Part shown: one piece after another, positions 16,952 to 26,071 of the stretch
Layout of the letters: every line of letters begins with the position of its first letter
Position numbering within the stretch: the stretch's first letter is position 1
NCBI GenBank assembly: GCA_947488645.1
Contig: CANLAC010000003.1
Location: 1-28,627 of the forward strand
Reading direction: 5' to 3'
DNA from: Actinomycetota bacterium
Lineage (GTDB): Bacteria > Actinomycetota > Actinomycetes > Nanopelagicales > Nanopelagicaceae
Length of the DNA stretch: 28,627 nt
The notes under the pieces: generated by a model
Seen by the model: the letters and a program-made list of their open reading frames with translations, nothing else
Database searches by the model: none
Told to the model about the DNA's origin: nothing
Position numbers and translations under genes: made by a program

Positions 16952-18194
16952 GGTTGTCTCCTACCTTCTGTGAAACATTGATAGTTGAAACTTCCATTGG
17001 CAAGGAAGGCACAGCAAATTTTGGCGCTGCTTTATTGTCGCTATCAGCAATCGCTTGCTCTTTCTTCTTTTTAGAGCTTTCAAATCCCACGTTAACCGCC
17101 ATGATGATGAATACCACGCTGCTTGCAAAGGCAATCACGACGATTCGTGGTGCATTTTGCAATGAAAGAACGCGAAGTGTGGCAACGACCAAGATCCACA
17201 AAATTGAGACTGGAATTAAGACCTTCCAACCAAATTGCATGAATTGGTCATATCGCAAACGTGGCAAGGTTCCACGCAGCCACACAAAGACAAAGAAGAA
17301 TGTAAGAACTTTGAGGAAGAACCAGATAGCTGTGAACCAGCCACCAAGCCAGCTTTCAGTGAAACCAAGTCCTGGAGGAGCTTTGTAACCACCAAGGAAC
17401 AATGTTGTGGCCAATGCAGATACGGCAATGATGTTTACATATTCAGCCAAGAAGAAGAGTGCAAATTTAAGTGATGAGTATTCCGTATGGAATCCACCAA
17501 CTAATTCACCTTCAGCTTCAGCAAGGTCAAATGGGGCACGGTTTGTTTCGCCAACCATTGAAATTACGAAAATTGCAAATGATGGGAACAAGACCACTGC
17601 ATACCACCATGATGATTGCGCAGCCACGATGTCAGATGTTGACATTGAACCGGCATAAATAAATACAGCCACAAGTGAAAGTCCCATTGCAATTTCATAT
17701 GAAATTACTTGAGCACTTGAGCGAAGTCCGCCAAGTAATGGATAAGTAGATCCTGAAGACCAACCAGCCAAAACAATTCCGTAAACACCAACTGATGCAA
17801 TTGCAAGAATGTATAAAACGCCGACTGGAATATCAGTCAGCTGCATTGCAGTCTGGCGGCCAAACATTGTTACCTCACCAGTAATTGGAATTACAGCAAA
17901 GGACATAAAGCAGGTAGTGGCACTGATAATTGGTGCCAAAACAAATACAACCTTGTCAGCAGCTGTAGGAATGATGTCTTCCTTGAGGGCCAACTTAACG
18001 CCATCAGCAAGTGCCTGAATTAATCCAAAGGGACCAACGCGGTTTGGGCCAGGACGCTGTTGCATGCGACCAACAACTCGGCGCTCTCCCCACACAGACA
18101 TCAGTGTTAGTAATACACAGATAGCAAAGACGATTAATGCTTTTACTGCGATTAACCACCCTGGATCTGATGCAATGAGTTGTGCATTTGTCAT
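16944..18194 (-). CDS. nuoH: NADH-quinone oxidoreductase subunit H
   Basis: A 416-residue membrane subunit that shapes the quinone chamber with NuoB and NuoD. The quinone-site loop RPGPNRVGPFGLIQALADG (about 43-61) and the acidic GETNRAPFDLAEAEGELV loop are intact, with about eight hydrophobic helices. A charged tail of some 50 residues (KKKKEQAIADSDNK region) extends beyond the last helix, longer than E. coli NuoH (325 residues). The ATG start overlaps the nuoG stop (ATGA). Confidence 0.97.
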   Translation of the reverse strand: MTNAQLIASDPGWLIAVKALIVFAICVLLTLMSVWGERRVVGRMQQRPGPNRVGPFGLIQALADGVKLALKEDIIPTAADKVVFVLAPIISATTCFMSFAVIPITGEVTMFGRQTAMQLTDIPVGVLYILAIASVGVYGIVLAGWSSGSTYPLLGGLRSSAQVISYEIAMGLSLVAVFIYAGSMSTSDIVAAQSSWWYAVVLFPSFAIFVISMVGETNRAPFDLAEAEGELVGGFHTEYSSLKFALFFLAEYVNIIAVSALATTLFLGGYKAPPGLGFTESWLGGWFTAIWFFLKVLTFFFVFVWLRGTLPRLRYDQFMQFGWKVLIPVSILWILVVATLRVLSLQNAPRIVVIAFASSVVFIIMAVNVGFESSKKKKEQAIADSDNKAAPKFAVPSLPMEVSTINVSQKVGDNRE

Positions 18195-20539
18195 GCCTTC
18201 ACCACCGTAACTACTGCGCCATGTGCAACGCCTAGGTTTACCAACAATTGAGATCCGCGTGAATTACGAGGCGCCCATACTGCATCATCATGAATATTTT
18301 CAACTAGGGCAGAAAGCGTTACTGATCCTTGAGTTGTTGAAATCTTTACTTGGTCACCATCGACAACACCCATAGCTTGTGCTCGCTTTGGAGAGATAAC
18401 CGCAACGGTGCGACGTGCTGTTCCTGCAAGGTTTTCTTCGCCTTGCTGCAAGGTGCCAAGATCTAGCAAGCGGCGCCATGAAGTAATAAGTGCTTGATCT
18501 GCATTAAGTGCAGGCTGTGCTGAAGCGTTGACTTTGTTGAATGCAACTCGAACGCCATCCCATTTGCCTATTGAAGCAATTTCCTTGATAGCTGCCGTGA
18601 CAGTTCCCAAGTTAAGTGAAATTCCCATTTCCTCAGCGATCATTGAAAGGATTCGAAGATCACTACGATTTAAGGAATCGCTCACCGCTGTATCAAAAGA
18701 TCGTGGGCGACCTTCCCAGTTAAGGAATGAACCAGACTTTTCAGTTATCGCAGCAACTGGAAGAACTACATTTGCTCGCTCAGTAACCGCACTTGGTGCA
18801 ATTTCAAGTGAAACAACAAAAGCCTTATCAAGTGCTGCCAAAGTTGCCTGGCTATTGTCACCATCTAGGGGATCAACACCACCAACAATTAGCGCACCGA
18901 TCTGTCCTGCATTAACAGCTTCAATAATTTGTGAAGTGCTGCGACCAACCTCAGATGGAAGTGAGTCCGTATTCCACAACGCTGCAATATCCACGCGGGC
19001 CGCGGCATCTGTTACTGGACGCCCACCTGGCAATACGTTGCCGATTGCGCCAGCTTCAAGTGCTCCGCGCTCACCTGCGCGACGTGGAATCCAAGCAAGT
19101 TTTGCACCGGTTGAATCAGCAAGTGCTGCAACTGCGCTTAACGCACCTGCACTTTCTGCGGCGCGCTCTCCAACAAGAATGACTGACTTATTTGTTAATG
19201 ATTGAGTCGCAATCGCTGCCGCTTCTTGTCCTGGCGCAACCTTTACGAACTCGGCCTTCAACTTGTCCACGGCAATAGATTCCTTAGAACCGATTGAAAC
19301 TACCTTTAACGCGCGCTTGCGGAACTGCTTGTTAATTCGCAAGAAAACAATTGGTGACTCTTCTTCTGGCTCAAATCCAACAAGTAGAACTTGATCAGCC
19401 TTATCGATGTCACGATAGGTAGTTGTTGATCCAACTACTCGTGCTGCAAGGAACTCACGTTCTTCATCAGATGAAACACGTGAGCGGAAATCAATATCGT
19501 TAGTGTCAAGTGCAACACGAGCAAACTTGCTGTAGCCGTAGGCATCTTCATATGTTGTGCGACCGCCAACAAGAACAGCTGACTTTGCTGCTTTTAATCC
19601 CGCTGCAGCAAATGCAAGTGCTTCTGGCCATGACGCTTCTTCAAGAACTCCATCTGAATTTCGAATCTGTGGAACCTTGAGGCGATCAACAGCTGTTACA
19701 TACTTAAATGCCCAGCGTCCCTTATCGCAGTTCCACTCTTCATTAACTGATGCATCATCGCCTGCTAAACGACGCAGAGTTTTTCCACGGCGAACATCGG
19801 TGCGCATATCGCAACCTGATGCGCAGTGTTCACAAGCAGATGGTGTTGAGACTAAATCAAAGGGACGTGCACGGAATCGATATGCCGCACCAGTTAACGC
19901 ACCTACCGGACAAATTTGAACAGTGTTACCCGAGAAATATGATTCAAAAGGCTTATTCTCGTAAATACCAACTTGCTGCAAAGCACCGCGCTCATTCAAA
20001 GTAATGAATGGATCGCTAGCAATTTGCTCAGAAAAACGAGTACAGCGAGCACATAAAACGCAGCGTTCACGGTCGAGCAATACCTGTGATGAGATATTGA
20101 TTGGCTTCTCAAATACACGCTTTACGCCTTCAAAACGACTTGATCCGTCTCCTGTGCTCATTGCTTGGTTCTGCAATGGGCACTCACCACCCTTGTCACA
20201 CACTGGGCAATCAAGTGGGTGATTAACAAGCAAAAGCTCCATCACTCCGCGCTGTGCTTTTTCAGCAACAGTAGAAGTTAATTGTGTTTTAACAATCATT
20301 CCTGGCTCAACAGGAATTGTGCAAGAAGCCTGTGGCTTTGGAAAAGCGCGACCATTAATTTCGATGTCAACTAAGCACTGACGACACGCTCCGACTGGCT
20401 CAAGTAGTGGGTGATCACAGAAACGTGGAATCTGAATTCCAAGTTGTTCTGCAGCGCGAATAACTAATGTGCCCTTAGGAACAGTAACTTCGAACCCGTC
20501 AATTACAACGGTGATCATGTCCACAACTTCTGTTGTCAT
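18191..20539 (-). CDS. nuoG: NADH-quinone oxidoreductase subunit G
   Basis: A 782-residue iron-sulphur subunit of the peripheral arm. Ligands in order: [2Fe-2S] C41, C52, C55, C73; [4Fe-4S] N5 with H107, C111, C114, C120; [4Fe-4S] N4 with C160, C163, C166, C210. A fourth set, C236, C239, C243 and C271, forms the N7 cluster, present in some bacteria and off the main electron path. The remaining 500 residues form the molybdopterin-oxidoreductase-like domain, which carries no cofactor in complex I. The ATG starts immediately after the nuoF TAA. An ATG at residue 8 is possible but less likely given this tight junction. Confidence 0.97.
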   Translation of the reverse strand: MTTEVVDMITVVIDGFEVTVPKGTLVIRAAEQLGIQIPRFCDHPLLEPVGACRQCLVDIEINGRAFPKPQASCTIPVEPGMIVKTQLTSTVAEKAQRGVMELLLVNHPLDCPVCDKGGECPLQNQAMSTGDGSSRFEGVKRVFEKPINISSQVLLDRERCVLCARCTRFSEQIASDPFITLNERGALQQVGIYENKPFESYFSGNTVQICPVGALTGAAYRFRARPFDLVSTPSACEHCASGCDMRTDVRRGKTLRRLAGDDASVNEEWNCDKGRWAFKYVTAVDRLKVPQIRNSDGVLEEASWPEALAFAAAGLKAAKSAVLVGGRTTYEDAYGYSKFARVALDTNDIDFRSRVSSDEEREFLAARVVGSTTTYRDIDKADQVLLVGFEPEEESPIVFLRINKQFRKRALKVVSIGSKESIAVDKLKAEFVKVAPGQEAAAIATQSLTNKSVILVGERAAESAGALSAVAALADSTGAKLAWIPRRAGERGALEAGAIGNVLPGGRPVTDAAARVDIAALWNTDSLPSEVGRSTSQIIEAVNAGQIGALIVGGVDPLDGDNSQATLAALDKAFVVSLEIAPSAVTERANVVLPVAAITEKSGSFLNWEGRPRSFDTAVSDSLNRSDLRILSMIAEEMGISLNLGTVTAAIKEIASIGKWDGVRVAFNKVNASAQPALNADQALITSWRRLLDLGTLQQGEENLAGTARRTVAVISPKRAQAMGVVDGDQVKISTTQGSVTLSALVENIHDDAVWAPRNSRGSQLLVNLGVAHGAVVTVVKA

Positions 20540-21820
20540 TTATGCACCAGCTCCAGCAAATAATGTTGAGGCAACAGGATCAAAAGGACATCCACCTTGT
20601 GTTAAGTGCGCAATGTATTCATCACGGAAATACTTAATCGACGATGTAATTGGGCTAGTTGCTCCATCGCCAAGTGCGCAGAATGAACGGCCCATGATGT
20701 TGTCGCAGAGATCGAGCAACTTAGCTAGATCTGCTTCTGTTCCTTTACCTGCTTCAAGATCACGCAGGATTTGTACTAACCACCAGGTGCCTTCACGACA
20801 TGGCGTGCACTTTCCACATGACTCGTGCTTGTAAAACTCTGTCCATCGCAATACTGCGCGAACAACACATGTTGTCTCATCAAATATTTGTAACGCTTTT
20901 GTGCCAAGCATTGATCCTGCTGCTGCAACACCTTCGTAATCCAGCGGAGTATCAAGGTGTGCATCAGTAAACAAAGGTGTTGATGAGCCACCAGGTGTCC
21001 AGAACTTCAACGTATGTCCTGGGCGAACTCCACCAGCTAAATCTAGAATTTCGCGAAGTGTGATTCCTAGTGGGGCTTCAAACTGACCTGGGTTAACAAC
21101 GTGTCCTGACAAGGAATAAAGAGTTGTTCCCTTGCTCTTTTCAGTTCCCATTGATTGATACCACTCAGCGCCATTCTTGATAATTGCGGGCACAGATGCG
21201 ATTGATTCAACGTTATTTACAACAGTCGGGCGTGCATAAAGGCCTGCAATTGCAGGAAATGGTGGGCGCAAACGAGGCTGTCCACGGAATCCTTCAAGTG
21301 AATCAAGCAGCGCTGTTTCTTCACCACAGATATATGCACCGGCACCGATGTGTAGAACTACATCGATTCCGTTTCCAAGAATTCCAGCAGCGTAGGCATC
21401 TTCAATTGCTTGATTAACTCGACGAACAACATGTGTTACTTCACCACGGATATAGATAAATGCATGCTTTGCGCGAATTGCATGGCAGGCAATGATGCAA
21501 CCTTCAATTAAAACATGTGGGTTAGCCATTAATAATGGTGTGTCTTTACAGGTTCCTGGCTCTGATTCATCTGCGTTAACAACAAGATAGTGATCCTTGT
21601 TATCACCCTGAGGAATAAATCCCCACTTCATTCCGGTTGGAAAGCCTGCGCCTCCACGACCACGAAGTCCTGAATCCTTAACAAGTTGAATCACTGCATC
21701 TGGATCCATAGCAAGTGCTTTTGCAGATGCGGTGTATCCACCATGGCGCTTATAGCCTTCTAAAGTAAATGAATCTTTTTCATCCCAATGTGCAGAAAGC
21801 ACGGGAGCTAGCTTTGTCAT
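20540..21820 (-). CDS. nuoF: NADH-quinone oxidoreductase subunit F (NADH/FMN site)
   Basis: A 426-residue subunit that oxidises NADH and passes electrons through FMN. The nucleotide/FMN loop GRGGAGFPTGMKW (54-66), NADESEPGT (83-91) and GAGAYICGEETALL (159-172) are intact. The N3 [4Fe-4S] cluster ligands are C335, C338, C341 and C381 (SCGKCTPCREG and FCALGDGA). It starts in a TAATG overlap with nuoE, with GAGGGCAAG as ribosome binding site. Confidence 0.98.
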   Translation of the reverse strand: MTKLAPVLSAHWDEKDSFTLEGYKRHGGYTASAKALAMDPDAVIQLVKDSGLRGRGGAGFPTGMKWGFIPQGDNKDHYLVVNADESEPGTCKDTPLLMANPHVLIEGCIIACHAIRAKHAFIYIRGEVTHVVRRVNQAIEDAYAAGILGNGIDVVLHIGAGAYICGEETALLDSLEGFRGQPRLRPPFPAIAGLYARPTVVNNVESIASVPAIIKNGAEWYQSMGTEKSKGTTLYSLSGHVVNPGQFEAPLGITLREILDLAGGVRPGHTLKFWTPGGSSTPLFTDAHLDTPLDYEGVAAAGSMLGTKALQIFDETTCVVRAVLRWTEFYKHESCGKCTPCREGTWWLVQILRDLEAGKGTEADLAKLLDLCDNIMGRSFCALGDGATSPITSSIKYFRDEYIAHLTQGGCPFDPVASTLFAGAGA

Positions 21821-22446
21821 TACTTGCCCTCTTTCGAAAGTTTCAAACCAAGCAAAGTTGGCTCTCCGGCTTGAACACCTTCATGTGCAAGTCCATCATT
21901 TAATCCTGCTAGAACAGCAGAAGCTTCTTTCCATGTAACCAACTTGTTTGGTCCTCTAGTTGGTGGCTTTGGATTACCTGCACGCATTGAATCAACTAAG
22001 TCTTTGGCAGACTCAACAGTTTGGTTGTCGTAAAATTCCCAGTTAGCCATTACAACCGGTGCGTAATCACAAGCTGCGTTGCACTCAATGTGCTCTAGTG
22101 AAACTTTGCCATCAGCTGTTACTTCATCATTTCCAATACCCAGGTGATCCTTGAGTGAAGCAAAGATTGCATCCCCGCCCATAACGGCGCACAAAGTATT
22201 TGTGCACACGCCCACGTGGTACTCACCTACTGGAGTTGGCTTGTATTGGGTGTAAAAGGTAGACACAGCAGTAACTTCAGCCGCCTCTAGTTGTAGAACC
22301 TTGGCAATAACTTCAATGCCTTCATTAGTTACATAACCTGCTTTTGATTGCACATAATGCAACAAAGGCATGATCGCTGAACGAGGGCGTGGGTAGCGCT
22401 TAATAATCGAATCCATAATCTGGAAATCTTCATCTGAATATGCCAT
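21820..22446 (-). CDS. nuoE: NADH-quinone oxidoreductase subunit E ([2Fe-2S] thioredoxin-like)
   Basis: A 208-residue subunit carrying cluster N1a. Ligands C81, C86, C122 and C126 (VCTNTLC and ECNAACDYAP) follow the family's Cx4C...Cx3C spacing. A C-terminal extension of about 50 residues with PPTRGPNKL, relative to E. coli, is common in Actinobacteria. It starts in a TAATG overlap with nuoD. Its EGK end supplies the ribosome binding site for nuoF. Confidence 0.97.
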   Translation of the reverse strand: MAYSDEDFQIMDSIIKRYPRPRSAIMPLLHYVQSKAGYVTNEGIEVIAKVLQLEAAEVTAVSTFYTQYKPTPVGEYHVGVCTNTLCAVMGGDAIFASLKDHLGIGNDEVTADGKVSLEHIECNAACDYAPVVMANWEFYDNQTVESAKDLVDSMRAGNPKPPTRGPNKLVTWKEASAVLAGLNDGLAHEGVQAGEPTLLGLKLSKEGK

Positions 22447-23783
22447 TAGCGATCAACCCCTCCCATAACTGGATCAATTGATGCAACGGCGCCGATGATG
22501 TCGGCAACCATGCCGCCTTCACTCATTGCAGCTGTTGCTTGTAAATTATTAAATGACGGTTCACGGAAGTGAACGCGATATGGGCGAGTTCCACCATCAG
22601 AAACAACTGAAGCACCAAGTTCGCCACGTGGAGATTCGATTGCAACATATGCCTGACCGGCAGGAACATGGAAACCTTCTGTAACAAGTTTAAAGTGGTG
22701 AATCAATGACTCCATTGATGTTCCCATGATCTGGCGGATGTGATCAAGTGAGTTACCAAGTCCATCGCCACCCATTGCAAGTTGTGCTGGCCAAGCGATC
22801 TTCTTGTCAGCAACCATTACTGGTGCACCTTCGAGTTTTTCTAACTTATCAACACACTGTTCGATAATACGAAGTGATTGTTCTAATTCATTCATACGAA
22901 TCAAGAAACGGCCATACACATCGCAAGTATCTGCAGTGACAACATCAAAGTTGTAGTTTTCATAACCACAATATGGTTGAACCTTACGAAGATCCCATGG
23001 CATTCCAGTTGAGCGAAGAACTGGACCAGTAATACCCAATGTTGTACAACCAGCAAGATCAAGATAACCAATGCCTTGTGTGCGCTTCATCCAAATTGAG
23101 TTACCGATAAGCAAAGTTGCATTGTCTTTAAAGTTTTTGCGCATCAGCTTGACGCCATCGCGGATCTTGGTAAGCGCACCCTCTGGAAGATCTTGCTGAA
23201 CTCCTCCTGGACGGATGTAGGCCATATTCATGCGCAAGCCGGTGATCATTTCGAAGATCTCTAGAACAGTTTCACGATCACGGAAAGCAAAGAACATAGG
23301 GCCCATAGCGCCTAATTCAAGGGCTCCTGTGCCCAGTGCAACCATGTGTGAAGAAATACGGTTGAGCTCCATCATCATGACTCGAATAACTGAAGCACGC
23401 TCTGGAACATCATCTGTAATTCCCAAAAGCTTCTCAATAGCTAAGCAGTAAGCAGTCTCATTGTGCAGAGGTCCTAGGTAATCCATGCGAGTGACAAATG
23501 TGGTTCCCTGAGTCCAGTTGCGGTACTCCATGTTCTTTTCAATACCTGTGTGCAGGTATCCAATTCCGCAGCGTGTTTCTGTGACTGTTTCGCCTTCAAG
23601 CTCTAGAACCAAACGAAGTACACCGTGTGTTGATGGGTGCTGAGGACCCATGTTTACAACAACGCGCTCTTCTTTAGTTGCACCAATATCTTGAACTAGC
23701 GCGTCCCAATCTCCACCAGTAACAGAGAAAACTTTTCCTTCAGTTGTATCACGCGAAGGAGCGTATGGATCAAATGTTGTCAC
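22446..23783 (-). CDS. nuoD: NADH-quinone oxidoreductase subunit D (quinone-binding)
   Basis: A 445-residue subunit derived from the [NiFe]-hydrogenase large subunit. The quinone-site loop GPQHPSTHG (46-54) and the quinone-contacting tyrosine region RMDYLGPLHNE (Y102) are intact. It is separate from nuoC, unlike the E. coli NuoCD fusion. The GTG start has AAGGAG 7 bases upstream and overlaps the nuoC stop as GTGA. Confidence 0.97.
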   Translation of the reverse strand: MTTFDPYAPSRDTTEGKVFSVTGGDWDALVQDIGATKEERVVVNMGPQHPSTHGVLRLVLELEGETVTETRCGIGYLHTGIEKNMEYRNWTQGTTFVTRMDYLGPLHNETAYCLAIEKLLGITDDVPERASVIRVMMMELNRISSHMVALGTGALELGAMGPMFFAFRDRETVLEIFEMITGLRMNMAYIRPGGVQQDLPEGALTKIRDGVKLMRKNFKDNATLLIGNSIWMKRTQGIGYLDLAGCTTLGITGPVLRSTGMPWDLRKVQPYCGYENYNFDVVTADTCDVYGRFLIRMNELEQSLRIIEQCVDKLEKLEGAPVMVADKKIAWPAQLAMGGDGLGNSLDHIRQIMGTSMESLIHHFKLVTEGFHVPAGQAYVAIESPRGELGASVVSDGGTRPYRVHFREPSFNNLQATAAMSEGGMVADIIGAVASIDPVMGGVDR

Positions 23784-24406
23784 TTGTAGCTCCTTCTTTC
23801 ACTAGGAGGCGGTGTTGTTGCACCCTTGTACTCAACTGCAATTCCACCGAGTGCGTAATCTTTGCGTTGTGGGTGCCCTTCCCAGTCATCTGGCATCAAG
23901 ATGCGAGTAAGACCTGGGTGGCCATCAAAAATGATTCCGAACATGTCAAAAGTTTCACGCTCGTGCCAATTGTTACCGGCCCACACTTCTACCAATGAAG
24001 GGATGTGTGCATCGCCATCTGCAACTGAAACTTCGAGGCGAATTCGCTGATTCTTTGTCATGGAAAGCAATGGGTAAACAGCATGTAATTCGCGGCCCGT
24101 TTGCTCTGGATAGTGAACACCATTAACACCCATGCACATTTCAAACTTCAACTTATCGCGCAAAATCAAAGCAACTTCAACTAACTTTTCACGCTTAACG
24201 TGAAGAGTTATCTCGCCACGATCAACAACAACGCGCTCGATTGCATTCGAAAACTCTGGGTAGGCACGCTCTAGGTCGTCGGCAACATCATCAAAATAAC
24301 CACCGTATGGACGCTCAGAAGAGCCTGCAGTACTAGCTTTACGAACTAAACCGCCGTAGCCAGAAGTATCGCCAGTGCCCTTTGCGCCAAACATTCCATC
24401 AGTCAT
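23780..24406 (-). CDS. nuoC: NADH-quinone oxidoreductase subunit C
   Basis: A 208-residue peripheral-arm subunit of the 30-kDa family. The signature WHERETFDMFGIIFDGHPGLTRILMPDDWEGHP spans roughly residues 151-183, with the preceding VEVWAGNNW; it packs against NuoD and NuoB and carries no cofactor. About 45 N-terminal residues rich in glycine precede the conserved fold, usual for Actinobacteria. It starts in a TAATG overlap with nuoB. Confidence 0.96.
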   Translation of the reverse strand: MTDGMFGAKGTGDTSGYGGLVRKASTAGSSERPYGGYFDDVADDLERAYPEFSNAIERVVVDRGEITLHVKREKLVEVALILRDKLKFEMCMGVNGVHYPEQTGRELHAVYPLLSMTKNQRIRLEVSVADGDAHIPSLVEVWAGNNWHERETFDMFGIIFDGHPGLTRILMPDDWEGHPQRKDYALGGIAVEYKGATTPPPSERRSYK

Positions 24407-24963
24407 TACGCAAGCAAGCCCTTCATCTCGTGAGTTGGCTTTGCGTTCATTGCAGCAAGTTCAACTTCCTTAATGATTTGAGCGCGGTTTGCACCAAGCT
24501 TTGTCTCATTGATTTGTTCATGTAACTTCAAAATTGCATCAAGCAACATCTCTGGACGTGGTGGGCAACCAGGCAAGTAAATATCAACTGGAACTATGTG
24601 GTCTACACCTTGCACAATTGCGTAGTTGTTAAACATTCCACCTGAAGATGCACAGGCACCCATTGCTAGAACCCACTTTGGTGCTGACATTTGATCATAA
24701 ATCTGACGAAGAACAGGCGCCATCTTGTTAGAAACGCGACCTGCAACGATCATTAAATCTGCTTGACGTGGGGAGGCGCGGAAAACTTCTCCACCAAAAC
24801 GAGCAATGTCATATTTTGCTGCTGAACCAACAGCCATCATTTCAATTGCACAACATGCAAGACCAAATGTTGCCGGCCACAATGAGTTCTTGCGCATGTA
24901 TCCAGCAAGTTTTTCAACTGTAGTTAATAAGAAACCACTAGGGATTTTCTCTTCAAGACCCAT
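24406..24963 (-). CDS. nuoB: NADH-quinone oxidoreductase subunit B (cluster N2)
   Basis: A 185-residue subunit holding the terminal [4Fe-4S] cluster N2. Ligands are the tandem C37-C38 (LACCAIEMM), C104 (GACASSGG) and C133 (PGCPPRPE), all present. It hands electrons to menaquinone at the NuoB/NuoD/NuoH interface. The ATG starts 3 bases after the nuoA stop. Confidence 0.98.
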   Translation of the reverse strand: MGLEEKIPSGFLLTTVEKLAGYMRKNSLWPATFGLACCAIEMMAVGSAAKYDIARFGGEVFRASPRQADLMIVAGRVSNKMAPVLRQIYDQMSAPKWVLAMGACASSGGMFNNYAIVQGVDHIVPVDIYLPGCPPRPEMLLDAILKLHEQINETKLGANRAQIIKEVELAAMNAKPTHEMKGLLA

Positions 24964-24966
24964 TGT

Positions 24967-25338
24967 TTAGTCCCATTCCAATCCGCCGCGGCGCCACACA
25001 TATGCATATGCAACAAACACAGTTCCGATGAAAATTGCCATTTCAACTAATCCAAATAATCCAAGAGCATCAAATGAAACTGCCCACGGGTAAAGGAATA
25101 CGATTTCAATATCAAAGATGATGAAGAGCATCGCAGTTAAGAAGTATTTGACTGGAAAACGTCCACCTTCTGCGGCTTGTGGAGATGGTTCGATTCCACA
25201 TTCATAAGCATCTAGCTTTGCTCGGTTGTATCGAGCTGGGCCTGCGAGCGCGCCAGCAACAACCGAAAAGAGGGCGAAGCCAAAACCAATAGCGCCAATG
25301 ACCAAAATCGGTACATAAGGGTTTGATGTCGGTATCAC
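24967..25338 (-). CDS. nuoA: NADH-quinone oxidoreductase subunit A
   Basis: A 123-residue membrane subunit with three helices. The matrix-side loop YECGIEP (Y45-P51, with the cysteine seen in most NuoA/ND3) and FDIEIVFLYPW in helix 2 are diagnostic. The start is GTG at 25338, giving MIPTSNPYVP. Only a weak AGGA is upstream, but a TAGGAT box ends 7 bases before the GTG, so a leaderless message from this point is possible. It lies 40 bases after menG, in the same direction. Confidence 0.95.
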   Translation of the reverse strand: MIPTSNPYVPILVIGAIGFGFALFSVVAGALAGPARYNRAKLDAYECGIEPSPQAAEGGRFPVKYFLTAMLFIIFDIEIVFLYPWAVSFDALGLFGLVEMAIFIGTVFVAYAYVWRRGGLEWD

Positions 25339-25345
25339 GGTCGAA

Positions 25346-25351
25346 ATCCTA
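25346..25351 (-). promoter_or_regulatory. Possible -10 box for a leaderless nuo transcript
   Basis: On the minus strand TAGGAT (25351-25346) is 7 bases from the GTG of nuoA and fits the TANNNT form. No clear -35 lies 16-18 bases upstream. It is the only candidate in the 40-base menG-nuoA gap. The nuo genes could also be read from upstream of menG. Confidence 0.35.
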
Positions 25352-25378
25352 AGGTCGATTGGCCTATGCCGCTGACCG

Positions 25379-26071
25379 CTAGCCCTTTATCCCGCTGTGA
25401 ACTGCAACAACACCAAAAGTTAGGTTTTTCCAGGTGACCTGGCTCCACCCAGCTTTCTCCATGCGGGCTGCTAGGCCAGCTTGATCTGGCCAAGCCCTGA
25501 TCGATTCAGCTAGGTAGATGTAGGCATCTGGGTTAGAGGCGGTCTTTTTGGCTACGGCCGGCAATAAACGCATGAGGTACTCCGTATAGATGGTGCGAAA
25601 GGGACGCCATGTGGGATGGCTGAACTCAACAACCACCATCCGTCCCCCTGGCTTTGTGACCCGGCGGGCCTCAGCCAACGCCTTATCGACATCGACTGTA
25701 TTTCGTAGCCCATAGGAAATAGTGACTACATCAAATCTATCCGCCTCAAAGGGCAGGTTCAGGGCATCGGCCTTGGAGAAGTTCAGGTATGGACGGGCCT
25801 TTCTGCCCTGAGCAAGCATCCCCTCGCTGAAATCAGTGGCAAAGACGGTTGCCCCAGCCTTAAAAAGGGGTTCTGAAGAGGAGCCAGGCCCTGCTGCAAG
25901 ATCTAAAATCACCATTCCGGGCTGTGGGGCGATGATCTTTGTCGCTGCTTTGCGCCAGGCTTTGGTGCGGCCCAAACTCAAAAGATCGTTGACCAGGTCA
26001 TAGCGCTTGGCGACCCCATCAAACATTGCCGCGACCTCATCGGGATCCTTATTCAAATTAGCGCGGGACAT
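25379..26071 (-). CDS. menG: Demethylmenaquinone methyltransferase
   Basis: A 230-residue SAM-dependent C-methyltransferase of the UbiE/MenG family, the last step of menaquinone synthesis. Visible: MFDGVAKRYDLVNDLLSLG at the N-terminus, SAM loop ILDLAAGPG, the acidic FATDFSEGML, the family block FDVVTISYGLRN and the post-motif KPGGRMVVVEFSHP. I chose the ATG at 26071 because actinobacterial members start MSRA-x-L; AAGGGAG lies 9 bases upstream. An in-frame GTG at 26104 would add 11 residues. Hand-counted lines are GC-rich (38-63%, mean about 55%) compared with its neighbours. With only menaquinone genes around, menG rather than ubiE is the better name. Confidence 0.93.
   Translation of the reverse strand: MSRANLNKDPDEVAAMFDGVAKRYDLVNDLLSLGRTKAWRKAATKIIAPQPGMVILDLAAGPGSSSEPLFKAGATVFATDFSEGMLAQGRKARPYLNFSKADALNLPFEADRFDVVTISYGLRNTVDVDKALAEARRVTKPGGRMVVVEFSHPTWRPFRTIYTEYLMRLLPAVAKKTASNPDAYIYLAESIRAWPDQAGLAARMEKAGWSQVTWKNLTFGVVAVHSGIKG

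Noticed and set aside
18528..19205. 225-codon open frame on the plus strand
   Set aside because: It lies wholly antisense to the C-terminal domain of nuoG, with low-complexity Ser/Ala/Pro-rich composition and no recognisable motif; it is a shadow of the coding frame.
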